Positions 1-6,478 of a stretch of 7,629 nt of DNA are shown here, in pieces; the stretch's first letter is position 1; every line of letters begins with the position of its first letter. The translations under genes were made by a program, and so were the position numbers. This DNA comes from Zavarzinia sp. (GTDB lineage Bacteria; Pseudomonadota; Alphaproteobacteria; Zavarziniales; Zavarziniaceae). The notes under the pieces are model-generated. The model saw nothing but the letters and a program-made list of their open reading frames with translations, was not told the DNA's origin and made no database searches. The DNA lies in contig JAQVKV010000086.1 of the NCBI GenBank assembly GCA_028694545.1, forward strand, positions 1 through 7,629, in the 5' to 3' direction.

Positions 1-14
1 CGGGGCGAGGGGGG

Positions 15-34
15 CGGCCGCGTCGTGGCGGCCG
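15..34 (-). terminator. Hairpin just after the isocitrate dehydrogenase gene
   Basis: A perfect 7-bp stem (cggccgc at 15-21, gcggccg at 28-34, 6-nt loop) starts 2 bp past the stop codon of the minus-strand dehydrogenase gene. It is followed on the minus strand by a C run, not a T run. It fits a 3'-end stabilising hairpin or a Rho-type end better than a classical intrinsic terminator. Confidence 0.35.
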
Positions 35-36
35 GC

Positions 37-1071
37 TCAGCCGATCCGCTTGATCAGGGCGGCGGTCAGCTCCCTGGTGCTGGCCTTGCCGCCGAGGTCG
101 CCGGTGCGGATGCCATCGACGTTCAGGGTCTCGTCGATCGCCGCGCGCAGGCGGGCCGAAAGGTCCTGGCAGCCGACATGATCGAGCATGAGGCCAGCGG
201 CCAGCATGAGGGCGAGGGGATTGGCGATGCCCTTGCCCGCGATGTCGGGGGCGGAACCGTGCACCGCCTCGAAGATCGCCGTATTTTCGCCGATGTTGGC
301 GCCGGGCGCCATGCCGAGGCCGCCGACGAGGCCGGCGATCTGGTCCGAGAGAATGTCGCCGAAGAGGTTGGTGGTCACGATCACGTCGAACTGCCACGGG
401 TTCATGACGAGTTGCATGGCGCAGGCATCGACGATCCGCTCGTCGACCGCGACCCGGCCCTCGTATTCCCTGGCGATGGCGCGCCCTTCCTCGAGGAAGA
501 GGCCGGTGATCGCTTTCAGGATATTGGCCTTGTGGACCAGGGTCACCTTCTTGCGGCCGTGCTTCACCGCGTAATCGAAGGCGTAACGAATGATGCGGCG
601 GCAACCCTCGCGCGTGGTGATGCCCTGGCTGATGGCGACGGCGTGGGGATCGTCGCCGATGCCGACGAAATGCTCGTGGGCGACGTAGTAACCCTCAAGG
701 TTTTCACGCATGAGAACGAGGTCGATGTTCTCGTAACGCCCGCCGGGCACGATGGTGCGCGCGGGCCGGACATTGGCGTAGAGCTTGAAGGCTTCGCGCA
801 GGCGAACATTCACCGAACGGTAGCCACCGCCCGACGGCGTGGTCAACGGGCCCTTCAGGGCAAGGCCGGTGCGGGCGATGCTGTCCAGCGTCGCCTGGGG
901 CAGGGGATCGCCGGCGGCCTCGATCCCGGCCATGCCGGCGGCCTGGCGGTCCCACTCGAAGGGGGCGCCCAGGGCATCGAGGACGGCGGTCACCGATTCA
1001 ACGATTTCGGGACCGATGCCGTCGCCGGGGATCAGGGTTGCGGGGACCGTCGGAACTGATGCCATGACCAT
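37..1071 (-). CDS. NAD-dependent isocitrate dehydrogenase (isocitrate/isopropylmalate dehydrogenase family)
   Basis: Predicted to oxidise isocitrate to 2-oxoglutarate and CO2 with NAD+ in the cytoplasm (TCA cycle). The 344-residue length is normal for the short homo-oligomeric NAD-type enzymes. Visible family features: the N-terminal LIPGDGIGPEIV; the substrate loop RSVNVRLR, whose Ser86 and Asn88 are isocitrate-type (isopropylmalate dehydrogenases lack this Ser); Arg102 in NVRP; RENLEGYY at 122-129; Lys181 in HKANI; metal-binding Asp215, Asp239 and Asp243 (NLFGDILSD). HGSAPDIAGK at 271-280 has Asp276-Ile277 where NADP enzymes have Lys-Tyr, so NAD is expected. RENLEG replaces the commoner RENTEG, so homoisocitrate or another 3-substituted malate is a less likely substrate. 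Start: AGGAG at 1076-1080 lies 4 nt before this ATG and 10 nt before a second ATG at 1065; the reading frame extended to 1149 has no such site. It lies 122 bp downstream of the amidotransferase on the same strand, so co-transcription is possible. Confidence 0.88.
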   Translation of the reverse strand: MVMASVPTVPATLIPGDGIGPEIVESVTAVLDALGAPFEWDRQAAGMAGIEAAGDPLPQATLDSIARTGLALKGPLTTPSGGGYRSVNVRLREAFKLYANVRPARTIVPGGRYENIDLVLMRENLEGYYVAHEHFVGIGDDPHAVAISQGITTREGCRRIIRYAFDYAVKHGRKKVTLVHKANILKAITGLFLEEGRAIAREYEGRVAVDERIVDACAMQLVMNPWQFDVIVTTNLFGDILSDQIAGLVGGLGMAPGANIGENTAIFEAVHGSAPDIAGKGIANPLALMLAAGLMLDHVGCQDLSARLRAAIDETLNVDGIRTGDLGGKASTRELTAALIKRIG

Positions 1072-1193
1072 GTGACTCCTTCGCCCATTGCGCGCCCGTA
1101 CGGCGCCCATTTGCGGGCTGGGGTATGCCCCTCGGGGCGGCTTGTCCACCCCTGCGAAAGACTAAGGTCGAAGGCGGCTGCGGAGGGACGGCC

Positions 1194-1922
1194 TCAGGCG
1201 AAGCCGGCCGCGTCCAGTGCCGCCGCGATTGCCTTGCGGCCCGCTTCCGCGGTCGCGGGGCCGAGGCGGGCGGTATCGGCGCGCAGAGCAGCGATGGACA
1301 GGCCCCGCGTCGCCCCCAGTTCCGCGCGATGACCGATCAGCCAGGTCTCGATCCGCTCGGGCAGGACCTCGAGGTGAAACTGCAGGCCGAGCACATTGTC
1401 GCCGATGGCGAAGGCCTGGTTCAGTGTCGTGCCGGTCGAGGCGAGGCGGATCGCGCCGTCGGGCAGATCGAAGGTGTCGCCGTGCCAGTGCAGCACGTCG
1501 TGGCCATCGATCGCGGCGAGCGGTGAGGCGAGGCCAGCGGGCGTAAGCGTGACCGGTGCCCAGCCGATCTCCTTCTCGGAACCGGGATAGACGGCGGCCC
1601 CGGCGGCGGCGGCGATCATCTGCGCCCCCAGGCAGATGCCAAGCAGGGCCCTGCCGCTGGCGAGACGGGCCCGCAGGAAGGCGACCTCCTCCCGCAAGTA
1701 GGGATAGAGATCGTCCTCATAGACGCCGACAGGCCCCCCCAGCACGACGACAAGGTCATCGGCGGCGGCATCGAGCGGCGCGAGGTCGTCGACCCCGATC
1801 TGCAGGGTGCGGGTGGAAAAGCCGCGCGCGACGAGAACATCCTCGATCAGGCCGAGATCCTCGAAAGCGACGTGGCGAAGGACGAGACAGGTCCTGGTCG
1901 TGGTCATGCTGGTCGTGGTCAT
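1194..1922 (-). CDS. Stand-alone class I glutamine amidotransferase (GuaA-N-like)
   Basis: Single-domain class I glutamine amidotransferase of 242 residues. Catalytic features: an oxyanion-type GGPVGVYED at 62-70; the nucleophile elbow GICLGAQ with Cys97; QFHLEV at 181-186 giving His183 and Glu185 to complete the triad; and WHGDTF at 146-151, typical of GMP-synthase-like members. No synthetase domain or partner subunit is encoded nearby. The true substrate is unknown; members of this group include gamma-glutamyl hydrolases and orphan glutaminases. Start: GGAGG at 1928-1932 lies 5 nt before the chosen ATG. A second ATG five codons on (1907) arises from a 15-bp tandem duplication and has no Shine-Dalgarno of its own. 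The open frame continues upstream to 2477, but that part is antisense to the permease gene and is not family-like. It is divergent from the EamA gene. Confidence 0.85.
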   Translation of the reverse strand: MTTTSMTTTRTCLVLRHVAFEDLGLIEDVLVARGFSTRTLQIGVDDLAPLDAAADDLVVVLGGPVGVYEDDLYPYLREEVAFLRARLASGRALLGICLGAQMIAAAAGAAVYPGSEKEIGWAPVTLTPAGLASPLAAIDGHDVLHWHGDTFDLPDGAIRLASTGTTLNQAFAIGDNVLGLQFHLEVLPERIETWLIGHRAELGATRGLSIAALRADTARLGPATAEAGRKAIAAALDAAGFA

Positions 1923-1923
1923 G
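1894..1923 (-). repeat. Exact 15-bp tandem duplication containing the start codon
   Basis: The unit ctggtcgtggtcatg occurs twice, head to tail and without mismatch, at 1894-1908 and 1909-1923. It is in frame with the amidotransferase gene and gives the N-terminus MTTTS-MTTTR, so the start codon and five codons are duplicated. The lack of any difference points to recent slippage. Confidence 0.9.
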
Positions 1924-1957
1924 GAGGCCTCCAGCGACATTGTGCCGTCCCTGTTTT

Positions 1958-1981
1958 CCGCGTTGCAGCACGCGGGGTCAA
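1958..1981. promoter_or_regulatory. Operator-like inverted repeat in the divergent amidotransferase/permease intergenic region
   Basis: ccgcgt (1958-1963) and acgcgg (1970-1975) form a perfect 6-bp inverted repeat with a 6-nt centre. It directly abuts a -35-like TTGACC on the minus strand (1981-1976). A repressor bound there would cover the promoter of the amidotransferase gene and could also affect the permease. No good -10 hexamer is visible at 17-19 bp, so the promoter assignment is weak. The inverted repeat itself is seen directly. Confidence 0.35.
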
Positions 1982-2061
1982 GCGGCCTTTGCCATTCCCG
2001 TAACGACCGCCATGCAAGAGGCGCAATGGTGGTGCCGGGCGGTCGCTGGTATCGAGGGGCC

Positions 2062-2934
2062 ATGGCGCCCATCGATCTCTTCCTTGTCCTCGTCGTGAAC
2101 CTGATCTGGGGGCTGAATTTCGTCGCCGCCAAGCTGGGCGTGAACGAATTGCCCCCCATGCTGCTCACGGGCTTGCGTTTCGCCCTGGTCGGGGTGCTGC
2201 TGGCGCCGTTGATCGGGCGCGTGCCGCGCGACCAGATCCGGCCCGTGGTCTGGGTTGCGATCACCGCCGGGCTGCTGCACTTCGGGCTGCTGTTCATTGG
2301 CATTGCCTGGGTGGGCGACATTTCGTCGGCGGCGGTGGCAATCCAGCTCAATATCCCCTTCGTCACCATCCTTGGCGTTCTTGTCCTGAAGGAGCAGATC
2401 CGCTGGCGGCGCATCGTCGGCATCATGCTTTCCTTCGCCGGCGTCGCGGTGATCGGCTTCGATCCCCGGGTGTTCAATTACCTCGATGGGCTGTTTCTCT
2501 GCGTGGCGGCGGCCTTCTCGATGGCGGTCGCCATGATCATCATGCGCCGCCTGCGCGGTGTCGGCGTCTTCACCCTGCAGGCCTGGATGGGACTGATCAC
2601 GGCGCCCTGCATGCTGCTCATGTCGCTGATATTCGAGGAAGGGCAGGTGGGGGCCATGCTCTCGGCCTCGGCAACCGCATGGGTGGCATTGCTCTATACG
2701 GCTCTCGGATCGTCGCTTATCGCCCATGCCGCCAATTACCGGCTGCTGCAACGCTATCCGGTCACCTTGACGGCACCCATGATGTTGCTGTCGCCGGTGC
2801 TCGGTATCCTGTTCGGGGTTACCCTGCTCGGCGATACGCTGACCATGCGCATGATCGTCGGCAGCCTGATGACACTCGCCGGAGTGGCCATCATCATGTT
2901 GCGGGAGAAGAGGATCCCGGGGGCCGCGCCATGA
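2062..2934 (+). CDS. EamA-family permease (drug/metabolite transporter superfamily)
   Basis: Integral inner-membrane protein of 290 residues with about ten hydrophobic segments in two EamA repeats, the usual size and plan for this family. The first segment runs into LIWGLNFVAAKLGVNELPP and then TGLRFALVGVLL, which resembles the amino-acid-metabolite exporter EamA of E. coli. The second repeat ends LGDTLTMRMIVGSLMTLAGV, matching the family's C-terminal helix pair. Likely role is proton-driven export of a small metabolite; the substrate cannot be read from sequence. Start: the ATG at 2062 is preceded by GAGGGG only 2 nt away. An in-frame ATG at 2026 with AAGAGG 4 nt upstream is a real alternative and would add 12 residues (MVVPGGRWYRGA). 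I prefer 2062 because family members begin just before the first helix. The stop overlaps the amidase start by ATGA, so the two genes are probably translationally coupled. Confidence 0.85.
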   Translation: MAPIDLFLVLVVNLIWGLNFVAAKLGVNELPPMLLTGLRFALVGVLLAPLIGRVPRDQIRPVVWVAITAGLLHFGLLFIGIAWVGDISSAAVAIQLNIPFVTILGVLVLKEQIRWRRIVGIMLSFAGVAVIGFDPRVFNYLDGLFLCVAAAFSMAVAMIIMRRLRGVGVFTLQAWMGLITAPCMLLMSLIFEEGQVGAMLSASATAWVALLYTALGSSLIAHAANYRLLQRYPVTLTAPMMLLSPVLGILFGVTLLGDTLTMRMIVGSLMTLAGVAIIMLREKRIPGAAP

Positions 2935-3608
2935 TCGATCGCCCGTCGCCCAATTTCGACGAACGCGCGGGCACGCCGGTCTCGATCCTGATGATCCATT
3001 ACACCGGCATGACCTCGGGACCGGCGGCGCTGGAGCGCCTGTGCGATCCGGCCGCCAAGGTTTCCGCCCATTACCTGATCGAGGAGGACGGCACCGTCTT
3101 CCGCCTGGTGGCGGAGGAACGGCGGGCCTGGCACGCGGGGGCGGGCTCGTGGCGCGGGCGAGGCGACGTGAACGCCCGCTCGATCGGGATCGAACTGGTC
3201 AATCCGGGACACGAGTGGGGCTACCGCCCCTTCCCGGTGGCGCAGATGGAGGCGCTGGCCACCCTCGGGCGGGAGATCGTGGAGCGTCACGGGATTGCGC
3301 CCTTCGACGTCATCGGCCATTCGGACTCGGCGCCGGAGCGGAAGACCGATCCGGGCGAATTGTTCGACTGGGCCTGGCTGGCCGGGCAGGGGGTCGGCTT
3401 CTGGGAGGCAGGCACCGACCCGGCGCCCGAAGGCGGCGAAGCTTTTGCCGCCGGCCTCGCCGCCTTCGGCTATGGCGTCGATCCGGCCTCGCTCGCCGCT
3501 GTCACCATGGCCTTCCAGCGCCACTGGCGGCCGGCCCGGGTCGATGGGATCGCGGACGCGGAGACGCGCGGCCGGCTCGCCTTCCTGCTGCGACAGCTCA
3601 GAAGTTGA
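2931..3608 (+). CDS. AmpD-like N-acetylmuramoyl-L-alanine amidase with C-terminal peptidoglycan-binding-like domain
   Basis: Zinc amidase (Amidase_2 fold) of 225 residues, predicted to cut the bond between muramic acid and L-alanine in peptidoglycan fragments. Motifs: MIHYTG with His23, SAHYLI with His47, WHAG at 67-70, GIELVN with catalytic Glu88, and HSD...RKTDPG with His130, Lys138 and Asp140. The His-x9-Asp spacing and the Lys two residues before Asp match the zinc/catalytic set of AmpD (His34, Glu116, His154, Lys162, Asp164). Residues about 170-222 (VTMAFQRHWRPARVDGIADA) form a PG_binding_1-like domain. No signal peptide is visible, so action on recycled anhydro-muropeptides in the cytoplasm is more likely than on the wall. 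The start is set by the ATGA overlap with the permease gene. The 3' end overlaps the convergent EAL gene by 11 bp. An autolysin exported by another route is a less likely alternative. Confidence 0.87.
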   Translation: MIDRPSPNFDERAGTPVSILMIHYTGMTSGPAALERLCDPAAKVSAHYLIEEDGTVFRLVAEERRAWHAGAGSWRGRGDVNARSIGIELVNPGHEWGYRPFPVAQMEALATLGREIVERHGIAPFDVIGHSDSAPERKTDPGELFDWAWLAGQGVGFWEAGTDPAPEGGEAFAAGLAAFGYGVDPASLAAVTMAFQRHWRPARVDGIADAETRGRLAFLLRQLRS

Positions 3609-4815
3609 CGGTGCGGTTTTCGCGGGCGAAGGTCGTCGCCTGATCCTCGGGCATGGGACGGGCGAAGAAATAGCCCTGACCCATGTCACAGCCCATGTCG
3701 CGGAGGGCCGCCGCCTCTTCCGCCGATTCGATCCCCTCGGCGATCAGATCCATGTCCAGATTCTTGCCCAGCGCGACGATCGAGCGGATCAACTCCATGG
3801 AATTGCGGTTCCGCAACATGTCCTTCACGAAGACCCGGTCGACTTTCAGTGTGTCGATCGGGAAGGCGTGCAGGTAGCTGAGCGACGAATAGCCGGTACC
3901 GAAATCGTCGATGGCGATATGGAGTCCCGCCTGCCGGCAACGCGCCAGCGCGGCGCTCGCCGCCTCGGGGCTTACCATCAGCAGGCGCTCCGTGATTTCC
4001 AGGTGGATCCGCGTGGGCACGACACCGCTGGCTTGCACCGTCCTCAGCAGCCTGTCGATGAAGTGGTCGTCGGTGAATTCGCGGGCGGAAAGATTGACGC
4101 TCATGAACAGGTCGCCGGGTCGGCCACTGCCCGTGTCGATCCGGCGAAGTGCCGCCAGGGCCTCGGACAGGACCCAGTCCGAAGCCTCGATGATCTGGCC
4201 GCTGTCCTCGATCACCGGAATGAAGACGGAAGGCGACAGGGGGCCCTTGCTCGGCCGGTCCCAGCGCATCAGGGACTCGAAGCCGACCGGCCTGCCGTCC
4301 GCCAGGTTGACGATCGGCTGGTAATGAAGGGCGATTTCGCCGGCATGCAGCGCCGCGCCAAATTCGTTGGCGATGCGGATCGCCTCGATGGCGTCGGGCT
4401 GGCGGATCGCGTCGCGTTCCAGTTCTTCGGCTGTCGGGAAAGGGGGCAGGTCGTGCAGGATTCGCGAGCGGCGCATCAGGTCGCGAAAGCGGGTCAGCAC
4501 GGTGTGCATCGCCATCTGCAGAATCGGGTCGGCATCGCCAAGGCGCCGGGTGAAATCCTCGCGCGTGATTTCCAGAAGGACGCTGTCCTCGACCGCGCGA
4601 ACCGTGGCGCTTCGCGGTCCGTGGTCGATGATCGCCATCTCGCCGACCATGGCGCCGGGCCCACGCATGCCAAGATGCTGCGTTTCTCCGTTCGCGCTGG
4701 TCTGCATGATCTCGACCCGGCCAGACTCGATCACATAAGCGGCGTGCCCTGCCTCGTCCTGTGCGATGACGATGTCACCAGCTTTCACGTGGACCTTGTT
4801 TTCGCGCGCCGTCAT
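3598..4815 (-). CDS. Cyclic-nucleotide-binding domain plus EAL domain protein (predicted c-di-GMP phosphodiesterase)
   Basis: Cytoplasmic 405-residue protein that should link a cyclic-nucleotide signal to c-di-GMP breakdown. Residues about 8-95 form a cNMP-binding domain; its phosphate-binding cassette GEMAIIDHGPRSATV (58-72) keeps Glu59 and Arg68, as in CRP and PKA domains, so cAMP or cGMP binding is plausible. A helical linker follows, then an EAL domain from about 160 to 393. The signature reads ESL (Glu180). The metal and catalytic set looks complete: Asn241 (NLSAREF), Glu273 (LEITE), Asp303-Asp304 (DDFGTGYSS), Lys324, Glu360 (AEGIES) and Gln380 (MGQGYFFARP). An active phosphodiesterase is therefore expected. 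There is no GGDEF domain, membrane segment or PAS domain. Start: the ATG has GGAGG 10 nt upstream (4826-4830); the open frame to 5229 runs antisense through rnpB and is ignored. No clear promoter was found. Confidence 0.9.
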   Translation of the reverse strand: MTARENKVHVKAGDIVIAQDEAGHAAYVIESGRVEIMQTSANGETQHLGMRGPGAMVGEMAIIDHGPRSATVRAVEDSVLLEITREDFTRRLGDADPILQMAMHTVLTRFRDLMRRSRILHDLPPFPTAEELERDAIRQPDAIEAIRIANEFGAALHAGEIALHYQPIVNLADGRPVGFESLMRWDRPSKGPLSPSVFIPVIEDSGQIIEASDWVLSEALAALRRIDTGSGRPGDLFMSVNLSAREFTDDHFIDRLLRTVQASGVVPTRIHLEITERLLMVSPEAASAALARCRQAGLHIAIDDFGTGYSSLSYLHAFPIDTLKVDRVFVKDMLRNRNSMELIRSIVALGKNLDMDLIAEGIESAEEAAALRDMGCDMGQGYFFARPMPEDQATTFARENRTVNF

Positions 4816-4935
4816 CGGCCGAACACCTCCGTACCGAAAGCTGGGTGGAAAAACAGTCTCAATCTGAACGGGTGCGTTCCCAAAATCACCTGTAAAATGC
4901 AACCGCGCGGAGGCTCGATCGATTTCCGGTATCAC

Positions 4936-4964
4936 TTGCACCCGGTCCGGGAAACCGCTAGAGC
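4936..4964 (+). promoter_or_regulatory. rnpB promoter (sigma-70 type)
   Basis: TTGCAC at 4936-4941 (4 of 6 to TTGACA), a 17-bp spacer, then TAGAGC at 4959-4964 (3 of 6 to TATAAT). It predicts a transcript start at about 4971, one base before helix P1 of RNase P RNA. The position is the main support. Confidence 0.6.
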
Positions 4965-4970
4965 GTGGCG

Positions 4971-5370
<400 letters not shown>

Positions 5371-5649
5371 TCAATTTCCCTCGTGGAAGTCGACACCTTC
5401 ATGAAAATCGGGGCACCGCGTGAAGGTGACGAGGCGTCTTTCCCGGTCCGCATGGGCGCGATAGCCGGCGGCGCGCCACGCCCGGCACTGGGCCTCCGGG
5501 CGCTCGTTGTCGTTCGCCCACCATTGCTCGCGCTCGAGGGCCGGGGGCGGCAGGCCGTCGACCAGACGGTCGAGGTCGGTGAAGGACAGGGCGACAACAC
5601 GGCTGCCGCCCGCCTTGAGGTAATCCCGCAATCGATCGAAATTCTGCAT
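5371..5649 (-). CDS. DUF7662-like small protein of unknown function
   Basis: A 92-residue protein. The pattern RDYLKAGGSRVVALSF at 8-23, a DLDRLV helix, LPPPALEREQWWANDNE at 33-49, then AQCRAWRAAGY at 53-63 and a final VTF.R strand matches what I remember of the DUF7662 family (RDYL...LSF..IE..L..LP.SA...WWAND...Q..AW..AG). The biochemical role is unknown to me; a DNA- or nucleic-acid-linked role is sometimes guessed from the WW-AND core, but nothing here proves it. The extra C-terminal tail repeats DFHEG twice (81-85, 87-91). Start: GGGAGGG lies 4 nt before the ATG. It lies 96 bp downstream of hsp20 on the same strand behind a terminator-like hairpin, so read-through co-expression is possible. 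Its stop codon directly abuts the 3' end of rnpB, which points at it. Confidence 0.72.
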   Translation of the reverse strand: MQNFDRLRDYLKAGGSRVVALSFTDLDRLVDGLPPPALEREQWWANDNERPEAQCRAWRAAGYRAHADRERRLVTFTRCPDFHEGVDFHEGN

Positions 5650-5685
5650 GACACCCTCCCGTCACGCCCGGGAAGCCCGTCCCCG

Positions 5686-5723
5686 GAAAGAAGCGCCCCG
5701 GCCGGCAGGGGGCCGGTCGGGGC
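5686..5723 (-). terminator. Intrinsic terminator or attenuator after hsp20
   Basis: On the minus strand a 12-bp GC stem (arms 5712-5723 and 5695-5706, one A-C mismatch) with a 5-nt loop is followed by GCTTCTTTC. It ends 37 bp before the DUF7662-like start, so it should reduce rather than necessarily block transcription from hsp20 into that gene. Confidence 0.65.
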
Positions 5724-5745
5724 CATTTGGACGACGCCCGCGCTT

Positions 5746-6213
5746 CTAGGCGGCGCGGGTGACCTCGATCTTCCGGGGCTCGGCCGCCGCCGCCGCCGGT
5801 TTCGGCAGGGTGACGGTCAGCACGCCCTTGTCCATCGTCGCCTTGACGGCCGCCGGGTCCATGCCGGCAGGCATCTCGATCGTCCGGGCGAACATGCCGG
5901 TGGCGCGTTCCATGACGTGGCGGGTCTCGCCTTTCTCTTCACGCTCCACCTTCTTTTCGCCGCGGATGGTCAGGACATTGTCCGCCAGCGTGACCTCGAC
6001 GTCCTTTTCCTCCATGCCCGGCAGTTCGGCGGTCACCGTAATGTTCGCCTCGGTTTCAGCCACATCCATGTGCGGCATGACTTCAGCCATGCCCATGCCC
6101 GTGGTCACCTCGTGGAACAGTCGGTCGATCTCCTGCCGCAGGGCGGTGAAGGGGTTGTCGTTGTGGGCGGCCGGTACGCGGCCACCCGGGGTCATGAGAG
6201 TCCGGAGTTTCAT
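5746..6213 (-). CDS. Small heat shock protein, Hsp20/alpha-crystallin family
   Basis: ATP-independent holdase chaperone of the cytoplasm, 155 residues, a normal size. N-terminal arm 1-45 contains PFTALRQEIDRLFHEV, the usual first helix. The alpha-crystallin domain spans about 47-139: MDVAETEANITVTAELPGM, then LTIRGEKKVE, the ERATGMFARTIEMP strand pair, and finally DKGVLTVTLPKP, the family's G-V-L hallmark. The C-terminal tail carries KIEV (148-151), an I-x-I/V motif used in oligomer assembly. Start: a textbook AAGGAGG at 6221-6227 sits 7 nt before the ATG; longer frames upstream are not family-like. An FNR/FixK-type box centred 89 bp upstream with a correctly spaced -10-like hexamer suggests oxygen or redox control rather than heat-shock control alone. 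The protein has many Met residues in its second half. Confidence 0.95.
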   Translation of the reverse strand: MKLRTLMTPGGRVPAAHNDNPFTALRQEIDRLFHEVTTGMGMAEVMPHMDVAETEANITVTAELPGMEEKDVEVTLADNVLTIRGEKKVEREEKGETRHVMERATGMFARTIEMPAGMDPAAVKATMDKGVLTVTLPKPAAAAAEPRKIEVTRAA

Positions 6214-6267
6214 TTTCTGACCTCCTTCTTTCTCGACTGGGGGCACTCGGCCTCGCGGTCTTTCCCT

Positions 6268-6309
6268 CATATGGGATGCCCCGGGTTCCGCCGCATTGAC
6301 CGGGATCAA
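6268..6309 (-). promoter_or_regulatory. FNR/FixK-type box and class II promoter of hsp20
   Basis: On the minus strand TTGATCCCGGTCAA (6309-6296) matches TTGAT-N4-ATCAA at 9 of 10 positions and the FixK2 form TTGA/C-N6-T/GCAA fully. Exactly 22 bp downstream lies CATATG (6273-6268), where a -10 hexamer is expected if the box is centred at -41.5. This predicts a start near 6261 and a 48-nt leader before the hsp20 ATG. No good -35 is seen, as is usual for activator-dependent class II promoters. Confidence 0.65.
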
Positions 6310-6328
6310 ATGTCGCAGGGGAAGGTCG

Positions 6329-6379
6329 AAAAAAAAGAACCCCGGGCAGCCAAAGGGGAGGGGGAAGGCTGCCCGGGGT
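6329..6379 (-). terminator. Strong intrinsic terminator upstream of hsp20
   Basis: On the minus strand a perfect 13-bp stem (arms 6367-6379 and 6339-6351, containing CCCCGGGCAGCC) with a 15-nt CU-rich loop is followed by TTCTTTTTTTT (6339-6329). No protein gene lies on this strand between here and the window end, so it needs another transcript to terminate; I assign it to the small RNA described separately. An outer 8-bp inverted repeat, ggtcgaaa (6324-6331) and tttcgacc (6383-6390), encloses the whole hairpin. Confidence 0.85.
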
Positions 6380-6472
6380 ACGTTTCGACCGCCATCGGGA
6401 GAGCGGCCGATCGAGAGAGCGCCCGAATGGGGTACCGGGCGAAAGAGGCTGGGAGGTGGGATTGCCTCTCTG
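6329..6472 (-). ncRNA. Candidate trans-acting small RNA with anti-Shine-Dalgarno loops
   Basis: Predicted transcript of about 144 nt. Its 5' end comes from the spacing of an upstream FNR/FixK box; its 3' end is a strong intrinsic terminator. Hairpin 1 begins three bases after the predicted start: AGAGGC (6469-6464) pairs with GCCTCT (6449-6444) around a 14-nt loop containing CCCACCTCCC. Hairpin 2 has 6-bp arms CGCCCG (6441-6436) and CGGGCG (6425-6420). Hairpin 3 pairs ATCGG with CCGAT (6411-6407, 6398-6394) around a UC-rich loop. The terminator loop reads TTCCCCCTCCCCTTT. Exposed CU-rich loops complementary to ribosome binding sites are typical of alphaproteobacterial CCUCC-motif RNAs. The only minus-strand ATG frame (start 6395) lacks a Shine-Dalgarno and crosses the terminator. 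I cannot assign it to a named RNA family. Confidence 0.55.
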
Positions 6473-6478
6473 ACAAGG

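Noticed and set aside
25..1059. Long plus-strand open frame (344 codons) opposite the dehydrogenase
   Set aside because: It is antisense to a clearly recognised dehydrogenase, has no family features, and such frames are common in GC-rich coding DNA.
1111..1150. Promoter for the dehydrogenase gene (TGGACA on the minus strand) with GC-rich inverted repeats
   Set aside because: No acceptable -10 lies at the right distance, and the short inverted repeats (1092-1106, 1127-1138) are expected by chance at this GC content.
1923..2477. N-terminal extension of the amidotransferase frame
   Set aside because: This part is antisense to the EamA permease and has no amidotransferase features; a well-placed GGAGG marks the start at 1922.
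5394..5428. Inverted repeat caccttca/tgaaggtg downstream of rnpB as an rnpB terminator
   Set aside because: The loop is 19 nt, no T run follows, and it lies within the coding sequence of the small gene.
6214..6261. Possible RNA thermometer in the hsp20 leader
   Set aside because: Only a 4-bp pairing (GACC with GGUC beside the Shine-Dalgarno) is visible; no ROSE or fourU element masks AAGGAGG convincingly.
6306..6395. Minus-strand small frame MAVETYPGQP... inside the candidate small RNA
   Set aside because: It has no Shine-Dalgarno and crosses the terminator hairpin and T run, so the segment is better read as non-coding.
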